64,000 bases of DNA from Eriocheir sinensis (taxonomy: Eukaryota > Arthropoda > Malacostraca > Decapoda > Varunidae): contig NW_026111755.1 in assembly GCF_024679095.1 (NCBI RefSeq), positions 62,001 to 126,000 of the forward strand, given 5' to 3'. Shown one piece after another: positions 48,704 through 62,190 of this stretch. A program made the position numbers and the translations under genes. How positions within the stretch are numbered: position 1 is the first letter of the stretch; each line of letters begins with the position of its first letter. The notes below the pieces were generated by a model. It was given only the letters and a program-made list of their open reading frames with translations, had not been told where the DNA came from and made no database searches.

Positions 48704-49306
48704 GTTTACTCATACAAATTTATATTATTTTATTGGTATTTCGTTTATTTATTTTGATACGAATTACATGATTATATGTGTATTTTGTACACATTTTTTT
48801 ATACGTATTTACATTATTTAATGTGTATTTTTTTTATATATTTTCATAAAGAATTACGTTATTATATGTGTATTTGTATAAATATTTTGATACAAATTTA
48901 CTTTATTTCATGTATTTTGTATATATATTTCAATTCAAATTTAGCTTATTTTGTGTGTATTTTGTATATATTTTCATACAAATTTAATTACTTCTGTTTA
49001 TTTATGTATATAGTTTTATATAAATTTACGTTATTTTATGTGTATTTTGTATATTTATATTTATACAAATACACATTCTTTTATTGGTATTTTGTTTATT
49101 TATTTTGATGCGAATTTACATTATTTTATGTGTATTTTTATCCATTTTTTGATACGTATTTACTTCATTTTATGTGTATTTTGTATATATATATTTATAG
49201 AAATCTACGTTATTTTAAGTGTATTCGTATACATATTTTGAAACAAATTTAAATTGCTTTATATGTATTTTGCGTATCTATTTCAATACAAATTTACCTT
49301 ATTGTA
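48704..49306 (+). repeat. 0.6 kb segment, inverted copy of 42988-43589
   Basis: This segment starts at CGTTTACTCATACAAATTT, which also carries the hybrid breakpoint found at 43589. It runs to CTTATTGTATG, after which sequence continues in normal satellite order. Confidence 0.8.
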
Positions 49307-49684
49307 TGTGTTTTTTATATATTTATTTTAATACAAATCTAATTTTTTTATGCGTATTTTGGTATATATATTAAAAAAAAATGCGTTATTCTATGGGTAT
49401 TTTGCCTCTTTATTTTCATACAAATTTACATTATTTTATTAATATTCTGTGTATTTATTTTGATACGATTTTACATTATTCTATTTGTGTTTTGTATTTA
49501 TTTTTTTTATACAAATTTACATTATTTTATGTGTATTTTGTATATGTATTTCCATACAAATTTACCTAATTTTATGTGTATTTTGTATATTTATTTTCAT
49601 ACAAATTTAAGATATTTTTGTGTATTTTTGTATATAGTTTGATACAAATTTAGGTTATTTTATGTGTATTTTGAATATCTATTA
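48704..49684 (+). repeat. Short inverted 45-bp satellite block (block 14)
   Basis: The first 603 bp are the reverse complement of 42988-43589. Sequence then continues in ordinary variant order to the flip at about 49684, where TTTTGAATATCTATTAAATA joins an A-rich monomer. No gene is seen. Confidence 0.9.
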
Positions 49685-52600
49685 AATATATATACAAAAT
49701 ACATATGAAATTATGTAAATACGTATAAAAATATATATACAAAATACATATCAAATAATGTAAATTCGTGTCAAAATAAATAAACAAAATATCATGAAAA
49801 GAATGTGTATTTGTATGAAAATAGATAATAGATAATAAATTTGTATAAAATATATATGCAAGATACACATTAAATAATGTAAATATGTACAAAAAAGTAT
49901 ATACAAAAAACAAATAGAATGATGTAAAATCGTATCAAAATAAATACACCGAATATTAATAAAATAATGTAAATTTGTATGAAAATAAAGATGCAAAATT
50001 CCCATAAAATAGCGCATTTCTTATAAAAATATATATACCAAAATACACATAAAATTTTTAAATTTGTATTAAAATAAATATACAAAATGCATATACAATA
50101 AGGTAAATTTGTATTGAAGCAGATATGCAAAAATACATATAAAACAATGTAAATTTGTTTCAAAATATATATACGTATACAAATAAAAAAACGTAGATTT
50201 CTATAAAAATATATATACAAAATACACATAAAATTGAGTAAATACGTATAAAAAAAATGTATTCAAAATACACATAAAATAATGTAAATTCGAATTAAAA
50301 TAAATAAACAAAATACCAATAAAAGAATGTGTATTTGGATAAATATAAATATACAAAATACACATACAAAATAAACATAAAATAAGGTAGATTTGTAATA
50401 AAATATATGTACAAAATACACATACAATAATGTAAATTTATATGAAAATATATATACAAATACACATAAAATACAATGAATTTGTATAAAATATATATTC
50501 AAAATAAATATTAAATAATGTAAGCGTCTAAAATATATAGACAAAGTAAATATAAAATGAAATTTAAGATGAAATATACCTATAAAATATTTCATTTTTT
50601 TATAAAATTATTGATACCAAAATTCACAATATATTTGTAATTGTATTAAAATAAATATACAAAATGCACATACAATAAGTTAAATTTGTATTGAAATAGA
50701 TATGGAAAAAACATATAAAATAATGTAAATTTATTAAAAATATATATACGAATACACATAAAATAACGTAGATTTCTATAAAAATACATATACAAAATAC
50801 TCATAAAATTAAGTAAATACGTATAAAAAAAATGTATACAAAATACACATAAAATAATGTAAATTCGTATAAATGTAAATAAACAATATACCAATAAAAG
50901 AATGTGTATTTGTATAAATATAAGTATACAAAATGCACATAAAATAACGTAAATTTATATAAAACTATATACATAAAATAACGCAAATTCCTATAAAAAT
51001 ATATGTACAAAAATGAACATTAGATAAATTTGCATAAAAATATATATACAAAACACTCATTAGATAATGTAAATGAGTATAAAAATATGTATACAAAATA
51101 CCTATGAAATAATCTAAATTCGTATCGAATTAAATTAAGAAATACCAATAAAATAATGTAATTTTGGATGAAAATATATATACAAAATACACATAAAATA
51201 ACCTAAATACAAATACAAATATACACATAAAATAATTTAAAATTGAATGAAATAAATATACTAAATAAACATAAAATAAGGTAAATTTGTAATGAAATAT
51301 ATGAAAAAATACACATAAAATAATATAAATTTGTATGAAAATATATATACAAATACACATTAAATAACATGAATTTGTATAAAATTTGTATCAAAATATA
51401 TACTTATACACACAATAAAATAACGTAGTTTTTTTTATGAAAATGAATATACAAAAAACACATAAAATAATTTAAATACGTAGAAAAATATATATACAAA
51501 AAACACCTAAAATAATGTAAATATGTATGAAAATACACACAAAATAATATAAATAAATTTGGATAAAAAATATATACAAAATGAACATTAAATAATATAA
51601 ATATGTATAAAAAAAATATATACAAAAAACACATAGAATAATGTTAAATCGAATCAAAATAAAAAAAAGAGAATATCAATAAAATAATGTAAATTTGTAT
51701 GAAAATAAAGATGCAAAATATCCATATAATAACGCATATTTGCATAAAAATATATATACAAAAATACATATAAAATAATTAAATTTGTATTAAAATAAAT
51801 ATACAAAATGCACGTACAATAAAGTAAATTTGTATTCAAATAGATATGCAAAATACACATCAATAATGTAAATTTGTATCAAAATATATATACGAATACT
51901 CATAAAATAGAGTAAATTTCTATGAAAATATAAATACAAAATAGATATACAAAATACACATATAACTAGTTAAATTTGTATTTAAATACATGTACAAAAA
52001 ACACATAAAATAATGTAGATTTGTATGAAATGAAAACAAATACATTTTATATAAAATATATATACAAAATACACATAGAATAATGTAAAATCATATTAAA
52101 ATAAATACACAGAATATCAATAAAATAATGTAAATTTGTATGAAAATAAAGATGCAAAATACCCATAAAATAAAGCATATTTTTATAAAAATACATATAC
52201 AAAAATACACATAAATTAATCAAATTTGTATTAAAATTAATATACAAAATGCATATACAATAAGGTAAATTTCTATTGAAAAAATATGCAAAATACACAT
52301 AAAACAATGTAAATTTGTTTCAAAATATATATACGAATACACATAAAATAACGAAGATTTCTATAGAAATATATATACAAAATACACTTGAAATAATGTA
52401 AATACGTATAAAAATATATATACAAAATACATATTAAATAATGTTCATTCGTGTCAAAATAAATAAACAAAATATTATGAAAAGAATGTGTATTTGTATG
52501 AAAATAGATAAACAAAATACACATAAAATAACCTAAATTTGTATAAAACTATATACAAAAATACAAAAAATAGTTTAAACTTGTATGAAAATAAATATAC

Positions 52601-53268
52601 AAAAAACATATAAAATTAGGTAAATTTGTATTGAAATACATATACAAAATACACATAAAATAATGTAAATTTGTATGAAAATATATAAACATCTAGACTT
52701 AAAATAATGTAAATTTGTATCAAATATTTATAGAAAAAACACATTAAATAATGTAAATATGTATAAAAAAATATATACAAAACACAAATAAAATAATGTA
52801 TAATCGTATCAAAATAAATACAGAAAATATTAATAAAATAATGTAAATTTGTATGAAAATTAAGATGCAAAATACCCATAAAATAACGCATTTTTTATAA
52901 AAATATATATACGAAAAAACATAAAATATTTGATTTTCTATTAAAATAAAGATATACAAAATACACATAAAATAAGCTAAATTTTAATTGAAATATATAT
53001 ACAAAATACATAAAATAATGTAAATTTGTATCAAAATACTTATACAAATACACATATAATAACGTAAATTTGTATAAAAATATATAAACAAAATACACAT
53101 TGAATAATGTAAATACGTATAAAAAAATGTACAAAATACAGAAATAATCATGTAATTCGTATCAAAATAAATAGACAAAATACCAATAAAATAATGTAAA
53201 TTTCTATGAGAAAACATATACAAAATACAAATAATTAACGCAAATATCAATAAAAATATATATAATAT
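49685..53268 (-). repeat. 45-bp satellite array, A-rich strand shown (block 15)
   Basis: The block carries the GATAATAGATAATAAATTTG hybrid monomer at 49824. Around 50505-50565 the monomer register is disturbed (TAAGCGTCTAAAATATATAG), immediately before the second copy of the 38713-41450 segment starts. It ends at inversion junction type 1 near 53265-53280. No gene is seen. Confidence 0.92.
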
Positions 53269-53300
53269 AATATATTTTTATACATATTTAAAATATTTAA
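50562..53300. repeat. 2.7 kb direct segmental duplication, copy 2
   Basis: This is the second copy of 38713-41450. The left edge is abrupt: upstream sequence at 50505-50560 is off register and does not match 38650-38710. On the right it continues past the junction without the TA tract that interrupts copy 1. Confidence 0.82.
53240..53290. other. Inversion junction, type 1 (reverse orientation)
   Basis: GCAAATATCAATAAAAATAT passes through ATATAATATAATATAT to TTTATACATATTTAAAAT. The same junction occurs at 41396-41450 and, truncated by a TA tract, at 54755-54808. Confidence 0.85.
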
Positions 53301-53718
53301 TGTATATTTTGTATATATATTTTATCCAAAGTTACGTTATTTTATATGTATTTGTTTATATATTTTCATACATATTTACATTATTTAATGTGTTTTTTGT
53401 ATATATATTTGATACATATTTACGTTATTTTAAGTTATTTTATGTGTATTTGTTTATATATTTTGACACAAATTTACAATATTTTATGGGTATTTTGTAT
53501 ATATATTTCAAAAGAAATTTACCTAGTTTTATGTGTATTTTGAATATCTATTTTCATACAAACTCAAATTATTTTTATGTATTTTTGTATATATTTCAAT
53601 TCAAATTTTAGTTATGTTATGTGTATTTTGTAAATCTATTTTCATTCAAATATATATTATTTTATTGGTATTTTGTTGATTTATATTGATACGAATTTAC
53701 ATTATTTTATATGTACTT

Positions 53719-53811
<93 letters not shown>

Positions 53812-54333
53812 TTTTTATACGCATTTACATTATTTAATATTTATTTTGAATATATAATTTTTTACAAATTCATGGTATTTTATGTGTATTTGTATATATA
53901 TTTTCATATAAATTTACATTATTTTATGTGTATTTTGTACATATATTTCATTAAAAATTTACCTTATTTTATGTTTATTTTGTATGTGTATTTTGTACAT
54001 TTATATTTAAACCAATACACATTCTTTTATTGGTATTTTGTTTATTTATTTTGTTTCCAATTTACATTATTTTATGTGTATTTTGTTTACATTTTTTTAT
54101 ACGTATTTACTTAATTTTATGTGTATTTTGTATATATATTTTTATAGAAATATACGTTATTATATGTGTATTCGTATATATATTTTGAAACAATTTTACA
54201 TTGTTTTATATGTATTTTTGCATATCTCTTTTAATAGAAGTTTACCTTATTGTATGTGCATTTTGTATATTTATTTCAATAGAAATTTAAATATTTTATA
54301 TGTTTTTTGGTATATATATTTTTATAAGAATAA
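53269..54333 (+). repeat. 45-bp satellite array, T-rich strand shown (block 16)
   Basis: From 53367 this is the second copy of 37326-38215. The main difference is an 84 bp (TA)n tract plus a run of 14 T at 53720-53816. It ends at the junction shared with 38203. No gene is seen. Confidence 0.91.
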
Positions 54334-54345
54334 ACAAAATATTAA
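53367..54345. repeat. 0.9 kb direct segmental duplication, copy 2
   Basis: This is the second copy of 37326-38215. It lies directly before copy 2 of the 7.35 kb segment, whereas copy 1 lies before the 2.7 kb segment, so the order of segments has been changed. Confidence 0.82.
53720..53816. repeat. (TA)n tract followed by a T14 run
   Basis: 84 bp of TA then 14 T, between ATGTACTTTG and ATACGCATTTACATT. The direct copies at 37670-37690 and 42590-42600 have only GTATATATATTTTTATACGC here, so this expansion postdates the duplication. Confidence 0.97.
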
Positions 54346-54785
54346 TAAAATAATGTAAATTTATATGAAAATTAAGATGCAAAATACCCATAAAATAACG
54401 CATTTTTTTTTTAAATATATATACGAAAAAACATAAAATATTTGATTTTGTATTAAAATAAATAGATATACAAAATACACATAAAATAAGCTAAATTTGA
54501 ATTGAAATATATATACAAAATACATAAAATAATGTAAATTTGTATCAAAATACCTATACAAATACACATATAATAACGTAAATTTGTATAAAAATATATA
54601 AACAAAATACACATTAAATAATGTAAATACGTATAAAAAAATATAAAAAATACACAAATAATCATGTAATTCGTATCAAAATAAATAGACAAAATACCAA
54701 TAAAATAATGTAAATTTCTATGAGAAAACATATACAAAATACACATAAATAACGCAAATATCAATAAAAATATATATAATATATA
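54334..54785 (-). repeat. Short inverted 45-bp satellite block (block 17)
   Basis: About ten monomers match 40980-41425, the left edge of the 7.35 kb duplication. The block ends at the type 1 junction, here followed by the longest TA tract of the window. No gene is seen. Confidence 0.9.
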
Positions 54786-54797
54786 TATTTAAAATTA

Positions 54798-55045
<248 letters not shown>

Positions 55046-55474
55046 ATATAAATTGTCGTTTTTTTATATGTATTTGTTTATCTATTTTCAAACAAATTTA
55101 AATTATTTTTGTGTAGTTTTGTATATATTTTTATACAAATTTTAGTTATTTTATTTGTTTTTTGTATATATATTTTCCTACGAATTTACATTATTTTATG
55201 TGTATTTTGTATATATATTTTTCTACGTATTTAAATTATTTTATGTGTTTTTTATATATACATTTTCATAAAAATTTACATTATTTTATTGTGTGTATTC
55301 GTATATATTTTGAAACAAATTTTATACAAATTCATGTTATTTTATGTGTATTTGTATATATATTTTCATACAAATTTATATTGTTTTATGTGTATTCTTT
55401 TAATACTTTACAAATTTACCTTTTTTTATGTTTATTTTGTATATTTATTTCATTTAATATAATCAAATTTAAAT

Positions 55475-56174
55475 TTATTGTATATGCATTTTGTATATTA
55501 ATTTTAATACAAATTTAATTATTCTATGTGTATTTTTCTATATGTATTTTTATAAAAATATATATATATAGATATTTTGCATCTTTATTTTCATACAAAT
55601 TTACGTTATTTTATTGATATTCTGCTCATTCATTTTGATACGATTTGACATTATTCTATGTGTATTTTGTATATATTTTTCATACAAATTTACGTTATTT
55701 ATGTATGTTTATATATTTTACACAAATTTACAATATTTATGGGTATTTTGTATATATATTTCAAAGAAATTTACCTAGTTTTATGTGTATTTTGAATATC
55801 TATTTTCATACAAACTCAAATTATTTTATGTATTTTGTATATATTTCAATACAAATTTTAGTTAGGTTATGTGTATTTTGTAAATCTATTTTCATTCAAA
55901 GATATATTATTTTATTGGTATTTTGCTCATTTATATTGATACGAATTTACATTATTTTATATGTACTTTGTATATATATTTTAAACATTTATATTATTTA
56001 ATATTTATTTTGAATATATAATTTTATACAAATTCATTATTTTATGTGTATTTGTATATATTTTCATATAAATTTACATTATTTTATGTATTTTGTTCAT
56101 ATATTTCATTACAAATTTACCTTATTTTATGTTTATTTTTGTATGTGTATTTTGTACATTTATATTTATACAAA
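55475..56174 (+). repeat. Large inverted repeat, left arm, duplicated copy
   Basis: This is the copy of 42077-42797 within the second 7.35 kb segment. It is about 20 bp shorter, mostly because of scattered one-base losses. Confidence 0.82.
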
Positions 56175-56353
56175 TACACATTTTTATTGGTATTTTGTAT
56201 ATTTATTTTGTTTCAATTTACATTATTTTATGTGTTTTTATTTTTTTTTTTTTTTAAATTTTATGTGTATTTGTATATATATTTTATAGAAATCTACGTT
56301 ATTTGATTTGCATTCAAAATATATTTTGAAACAAATTTACATTGTTTTATATA

Positions 56354-59300
56354 CAATAAGGTAAATTTGTATTGAAATAGATATGCAAAATACATATAAA
56401 GCAATGTTTCATTCCAAAATGTAATAATATATAAATATAAACAACAAATAAAATATATATACAAAATACACATAAAATGAAGTAAATACGTATAAAAAAT
56501 ATATACAAAATACACATAGAATAGTGTTAAATCGTATCAAAATAAATAAACAAAATATCAATAAAATAATGTGTATTTGTATAAATATAAATATACAAAA
56601 TACACATAAAATAACGTAAATTTATATAAAACTATTTACAAAAATACACAGAAGTAATTAAATTTGTATGAAAATATATACAAAATACACACAAAATAAG
56701 CTAAATTTGAATTGAAATATATATACAAAATACATGAAATAAAGTAAATTTCTATCAAAATATTTATACAAATACACATATAATAACGTAAATTTGTATG
56801 AAAATATATAAACAAAATACATTAAATAATGTAAATATACGTATAAAAAATGTGTACAAAATACATATAATCATGTAATTCGTATCAAAATAAATAAACA
56901 ACATACCAATAAAATAATATAAATTTGTATGAGTAAACGTATAAATATAAATGTACAAAATACACATACAAAATAAACATAAAATAAGGTAAATTTGTAA
57001 TGAAATATATGTACAAAATACACATAACATAATGTAAATTTATATGAAAATATATATACAAATACACATAAAATTCCATGAATTTGTATAAAATTATACA
57101 TTCAAAATAAATATTAAATAATGTAAATGCGTATAAAAATATATATAAAAAGTACATATAAAATAATGTAAATTCGTATCAATATAAATCATCAAAATAC
57201 CAATAAAATAATATATATTTGAATGAAAATAGATTTACAAAATACACATAACATAACTAAAATTTGTATTGAAATATATACAAAAATACATATAAATAAT
57301 TTGAGTTTGTATGAAAATAGATATTCAAAATACACATAAAACTAGGTAAATTTCTCTGAAAAATATATACAAAATACCCATAAAATATTGTAAATTTGTG
57401 TCAAAATATATAAACAAATACACATAAAATAACGTAAATTTGTATGAAAAATATATACAAAATACACATAGAATAATGTCAAATCGTATCAAAATGAATG
57501 AGCAGAATATCAATAAAATAACGTAAATTTGTATGAAAATAAAGATGCAAAATACACATAAAATAAAGCATATTTTTATAAAAATACATATACAAAAATA
57601 CACATAGAATAATTAAATTTGTATTAAAATTAATATACAAAATGCTTATACAATAAGGTAAATTTGTATTGAAAAAATGTGCAAAATACACATAAAAGTG
57701 TAAATTTGTTTAAAAATCTATATACGAATACACATAATATAACGTAGATTTCTATAGAAATATATATACAAAATACACATGAAATGATGTAAATACGTAT
57801 AAAAATATATATATATATACAAAATACACATTAAATAATTTAAATTCTCGTCAAAATAAATAAACAAAATATCAATAAAAGAATGTGTATTTGTATGAAA
57901 ATAGATATACAAAATACTCATAAAATAACCTAAGTTTGTATAAAACTATATACAAAAATACACAAAAATAGTTTAAATTTGTATGAAAATAATTATACAA
58001 AATACACATAAAATTAGGTAAATTTGTATTGAAATACATATACAAAATACACATAAAATAATGAAAATTTGAATGAAAATATATAAACATATACACTTAA
58101 AATAACGTAAATTTGTATCAAATATATATACAAAATACACTTTAAATAATGTAAATATGTATAAAAAAATATATACAAAACACAAATAGAATAATGTAAA
58201 ATCGTATCAACAATAAATACACAGAATATTAATAAAATAATGTAAATTTGTATGAAAATAAAGATGCAAAATAGCCATAAAATAACGCATTTTTTATGAA
58301 AATATATATACCAAAATACACATAAAATATTAAAACTTGTATTAAAATAAATATAAAAATGCACATACTATAAGGTAAATTTGTATTGAAATAGATATGC
58401 AAAATACATATCAAACAATGTAAATTTGTTTCAAAATATATATACGAATACACATAAAATAACGTAGATTTCTATTATAATATATACAAAATACACATAA
58501 AATGAAGTAAATACGTATAAAAAAATGAATACAAAAAATACATAAAAATAGTATCAAAATAAATAAACAAAATACCAGTAAAAGAATGTGTATTTGTAAA
58601 AATATAAATATACAAAATACACATAAAATATCGTAAATTTGTATAAAACTATATACAAAAATACACAGAAGTAATTAAATTTGTATGAAAATATATACAC
58701 AAAATACAGCTAAAATAAGCTAAATTTGAATTGAAATGTACATACAAAATACATAAAATAATGTAAATCTGTATCAAAATATTTATTGAAATACATATAA
58801 TAACGTAGATTTGTTTAAAAATATATAAACAAAATACACATTAAGTAATGTAAATACGTATAAAAAATCTGTACAAAATACACATATAATCATGTAATTC
58901 GTATCAAAATAAATAAACAAAATAGCAATAAAATAATGTAAATTTGTGTGAGAAAACATATACAAATAACGCAAATTTCTATAAAAATATATGTACAAAA
59001 ATGCACATAAAATAAAGTAAATTTGCAAAAAAATATATATACAAAACACACTAAATAATGTAAATGCGTACATAAAATAACCTAAATTTGTATAAAACTA
59101 TATACAAAAATACACAAAAATAATTTAAATTTGTTTGAAAAGAAATATACAAAATACACATAAAATTAGGTAAATTTGTATTGAAATACATATACAAAAT
59201 ACACATCAAATAATGTAAATTTGAATGAAAATATAAAAAGAAATACACTTAAAATAACGTAAATTTGTATAAAATATATATGCAAGATACACATTAAATA

Positions 59301-61705
59301 ATGTAAATGTGTATAAAAAATATATATACAAAAAACAAATAGAATAATGTAAAATCGTATCAAAATAAATACACAGAATATCAATAAAATGATGTAAATT
59401 TGTATGAAAATAAAGATACAAAATACCCAAAAATTATCGCATTTTTTATAAAAATATATTTACCAAAATACACATAAGATATTTAAATTTGTATTGAAAT
59501 AAATATACAAAATGCATATACAGTAAGGTAAATTTGTATTGAAAGAGATATTCAAAAATACATATAAAACAATGTAAATTTGTTTCAAAATATATATACG
59601 AATACACATAAAATAAAGTATATTTCTATAGAAATATATATACAAAATACATATGAAATTATGTAAATACGTATAAAAATATATATACAAAATACTTATC
59701 AAATAATGTAAATTCGTGTCAAAAAAATAAAAAAAATATCATGAAAAGAATGTGTATTTGTATGAAAATAGATAATAGATAATAAATTTGTATAAAATAT
59801 ATATGCAAGATACACATTAAATAATGTAAATATGTATAAAAAAGTATATAAAAAAACAAATAGAATAATGTAACATCGTATCAAAATAAATACACCGAAT
59901 ATTAATAAAATAATGTAAATTTGTATGAAAATAAAGATGCAAAATTCCCATAAAATAGCGCATTTCTTATAAAAATATATATACCAAAATACACATAAAA
60001 TATTTAAATTTGCATTGAAATAAATATACAAAATGCACATACAATAAGGTAAATTTGTATTGAAGGAGATATGCAGAAATACATATAAAACAATGTAAAT
60101 TTGTTTCAAAATATATATACGAATACAAATAAAAAAACGTAGATTTCTAAAAAAATATATATACAAAATACACATAAAATTAAGTAAAGACGTATAAAAA
60201 AATGTATACAAAATACACATAAAATAATGTAATTTCGAATTAAAATAAATGTAAATTTGAATGAAAATATAAAAACAAATACACTTAAAATAACGTAAAT
60301 TTGTATAAAATATATATGCAAGATACACATTAAATAATGTAAATGTGTATAAAAAATATATACAAAAAACAAATAGAATAATGTAAAATCGTATCAAAAT
60401 AAATACACAGAATATCAATAAAATAATGTAAATTTGTATGAAAATAAAGATGCAAAATTCCCAAAAATTATCGCATTTTTAAAAAAATATATATATACCA
60501 AAATACACATAAAATATTTAAATTTGTATTGAAATAAATATACAAAACACATATACAGTAAGGTAAATTTGTATTAAAAGAGATATTCAAAAAAACATAT
60601 AAAGCAATGTAAATTTGTTTCAAAATATATATACGAATACACATAAAATAAAGTAGATTTCTATAGAAATATATATACAAAATACATATGAAATTATGTA
60701 AATACGTATAAAAATATATATACAAAATACATATCAAATAATGTAAATTCGTGTCAAAATAAATAAACAAAATATCATGAAAAGAATGTGTATTTGTATA
60801 AAAATAGATAATAGATAATAAATTTGTATTAAATATATATGCAAGATACTCATTAAATAATGTAAATATGTATAAAAAAGTATATACAAAAAACAAATAG
60901 AATAATGTAAATTCGTATCAAAATAAATACACCGAATATTAATAAAATAATGTAAATTTGTATGAAAATAAAGATGCAAAATTCCCATAAAATAGCGCAT
61001 TTCTTATAAAAATATATATACCAAAATACACATAAAATATTTAAATTTGTATTGAAATAAATATACAAAATGCACATACAATAAGGTAAATTTGGATTGA
61101 AAGAGATATGCAAAAATACATATAAAACAATGTAAATTTGTTTCAAAATATATATACGAATACAAATAAAAAAACGTAGATTTCTATAAAAATATATATA
61201 CAAAATACACATAAAATTAAGTAAATACTTATAAAAAATGTATACAAAATACACATAAAATAATGTAAATTCGATTTAAAATAAATAAACAAAATACCAA
61301 TAAAAGAATGTGTATTTGGATAAATATAAATATACAAAATACATATACAAAATAAACATAAAATAAGGTAGATTTGTAATAAAATATATGTACAAAATAC
61401 ACATAAAATAATGTAAATTTATATGAAAATATATATACAAATACACATAAAATACCATGAGTTTGTATAAAAATATATATTCAAAATAAATATTAAATAA
61501 TGTACAAGCGTATAAAAATATATATACAAAGTACATATAAAATAATGTAAATTCGTATCAATATAAATCAACAAAACACCAATAAAATAATATATATTTG
61601 AATGAAAATAAATTTACAAAATACACATAACATAACTAAAATTTGTATTAAAATATATACAAAAATACATAGAAATAATTTGAGTTTGTATGAAAATAGA
61701 TATAA
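56354..61705 (-). repeat. 45-bp satellite array, A-rich strand shown (block 19)
   Basis: This is the second copy of 42989-48332, with the same internal order: inverted-repeat right arm at 56939-57656, the 1590-4240-like segment, and the 1,036 bp tandem pair starting at 59215 and 60251. Stretches of hundreds of bases look nearly identical to the first copy. 56404-56450 is replaced by off-register sequence. No gene is seen. Confidence 0.93.
56939..57656 (-). repeat. Large inverted repeat, right arm, duplicated copy
   Basis: This is the copy of 43589-44307. Apart from a short change near 57355, it is almost free of the indels found in its partner arm. Confidence 0.83.
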
Positions 61706-61755
61706 AAAATCTGATAATCTGATTTTATATTATTTTTATAAAATCTGAATTTTGT
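61706..61755. other. Short non-satellite spacer at an inversion point
   Basis: About 50 bp do not fit the 45-bp monomer. They contain ATCTGATAATCTGATTTTA and later ATAAAATCTGAATTTTG. The motif ATCTGA appears twice on this strand, and GATTTTAT (61721-61728) pairs with ATAAAATC (61738-61745) as a small inverted repeat. The spacer sits exactly where the 7.35 kb duplication ends and orientation flips. It may be filler from DNA end joining, which is inference. Confidence 0.7.
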
Positions 61756-62190
61756 TTATTGAATTTGAAACGAATTTACCTTATTTTGTATATCTATTTT
61801 CATACAAATTAAAATACTTCTCTGTATTTTTGTATATAGTTTTATATAAATTTACGTTATTTTATGTGTATTTTGTATATTTATATTTATACAAATACAC
61901 ATTCTTTTATTGGTATTTTGTATATTTATTTTGATGCGAGTTTACATTATTTTATGTGTATTTTGTATACATTTTTTTATACGTATTTACTTCATTTTAT
62001 GTGTATTTTGTATATATATATATTTATAGAAATCTACGTTATTTTATATGTATATTTTGAAAGAAATTTACATTGTTTTATATGTATTTTGCATATCTAT
62101 TTCAATACAAATTTACCTTATTGTATGTGTTTTTTAAATATTTATTTTAATACAAATTTAATTTTTTTATGTGTATTTTGGTATATATGG
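61756..62190 (+). repeat. Short inverted 45-bp satellite block (block 20)
   Basis: About ten monomers lie in T-rich orientation. Variant order resembles 48985-49370 (TTTTTGTATATAGTTTTATA, then ACACATTCTTTTATTGGTAT). A short TA run lies at 62011-62023. The block ends at GGAGAGG (62189-62195), an unusually G-rich point for this window, where orientation flips. No gene is seen. Confidence 0.9.

Noticed and set aside
59699..60418. The longest open frame in the window (239 codons, minus strand)
   Set aside because: It lies entirely in satellite monomers and crosses the 1,036 bp unit boundary. The corresponding interval in the other copy (46.4-47.1 kb) is broken into different frames by small indels, so there is no sign of conservation as protein.
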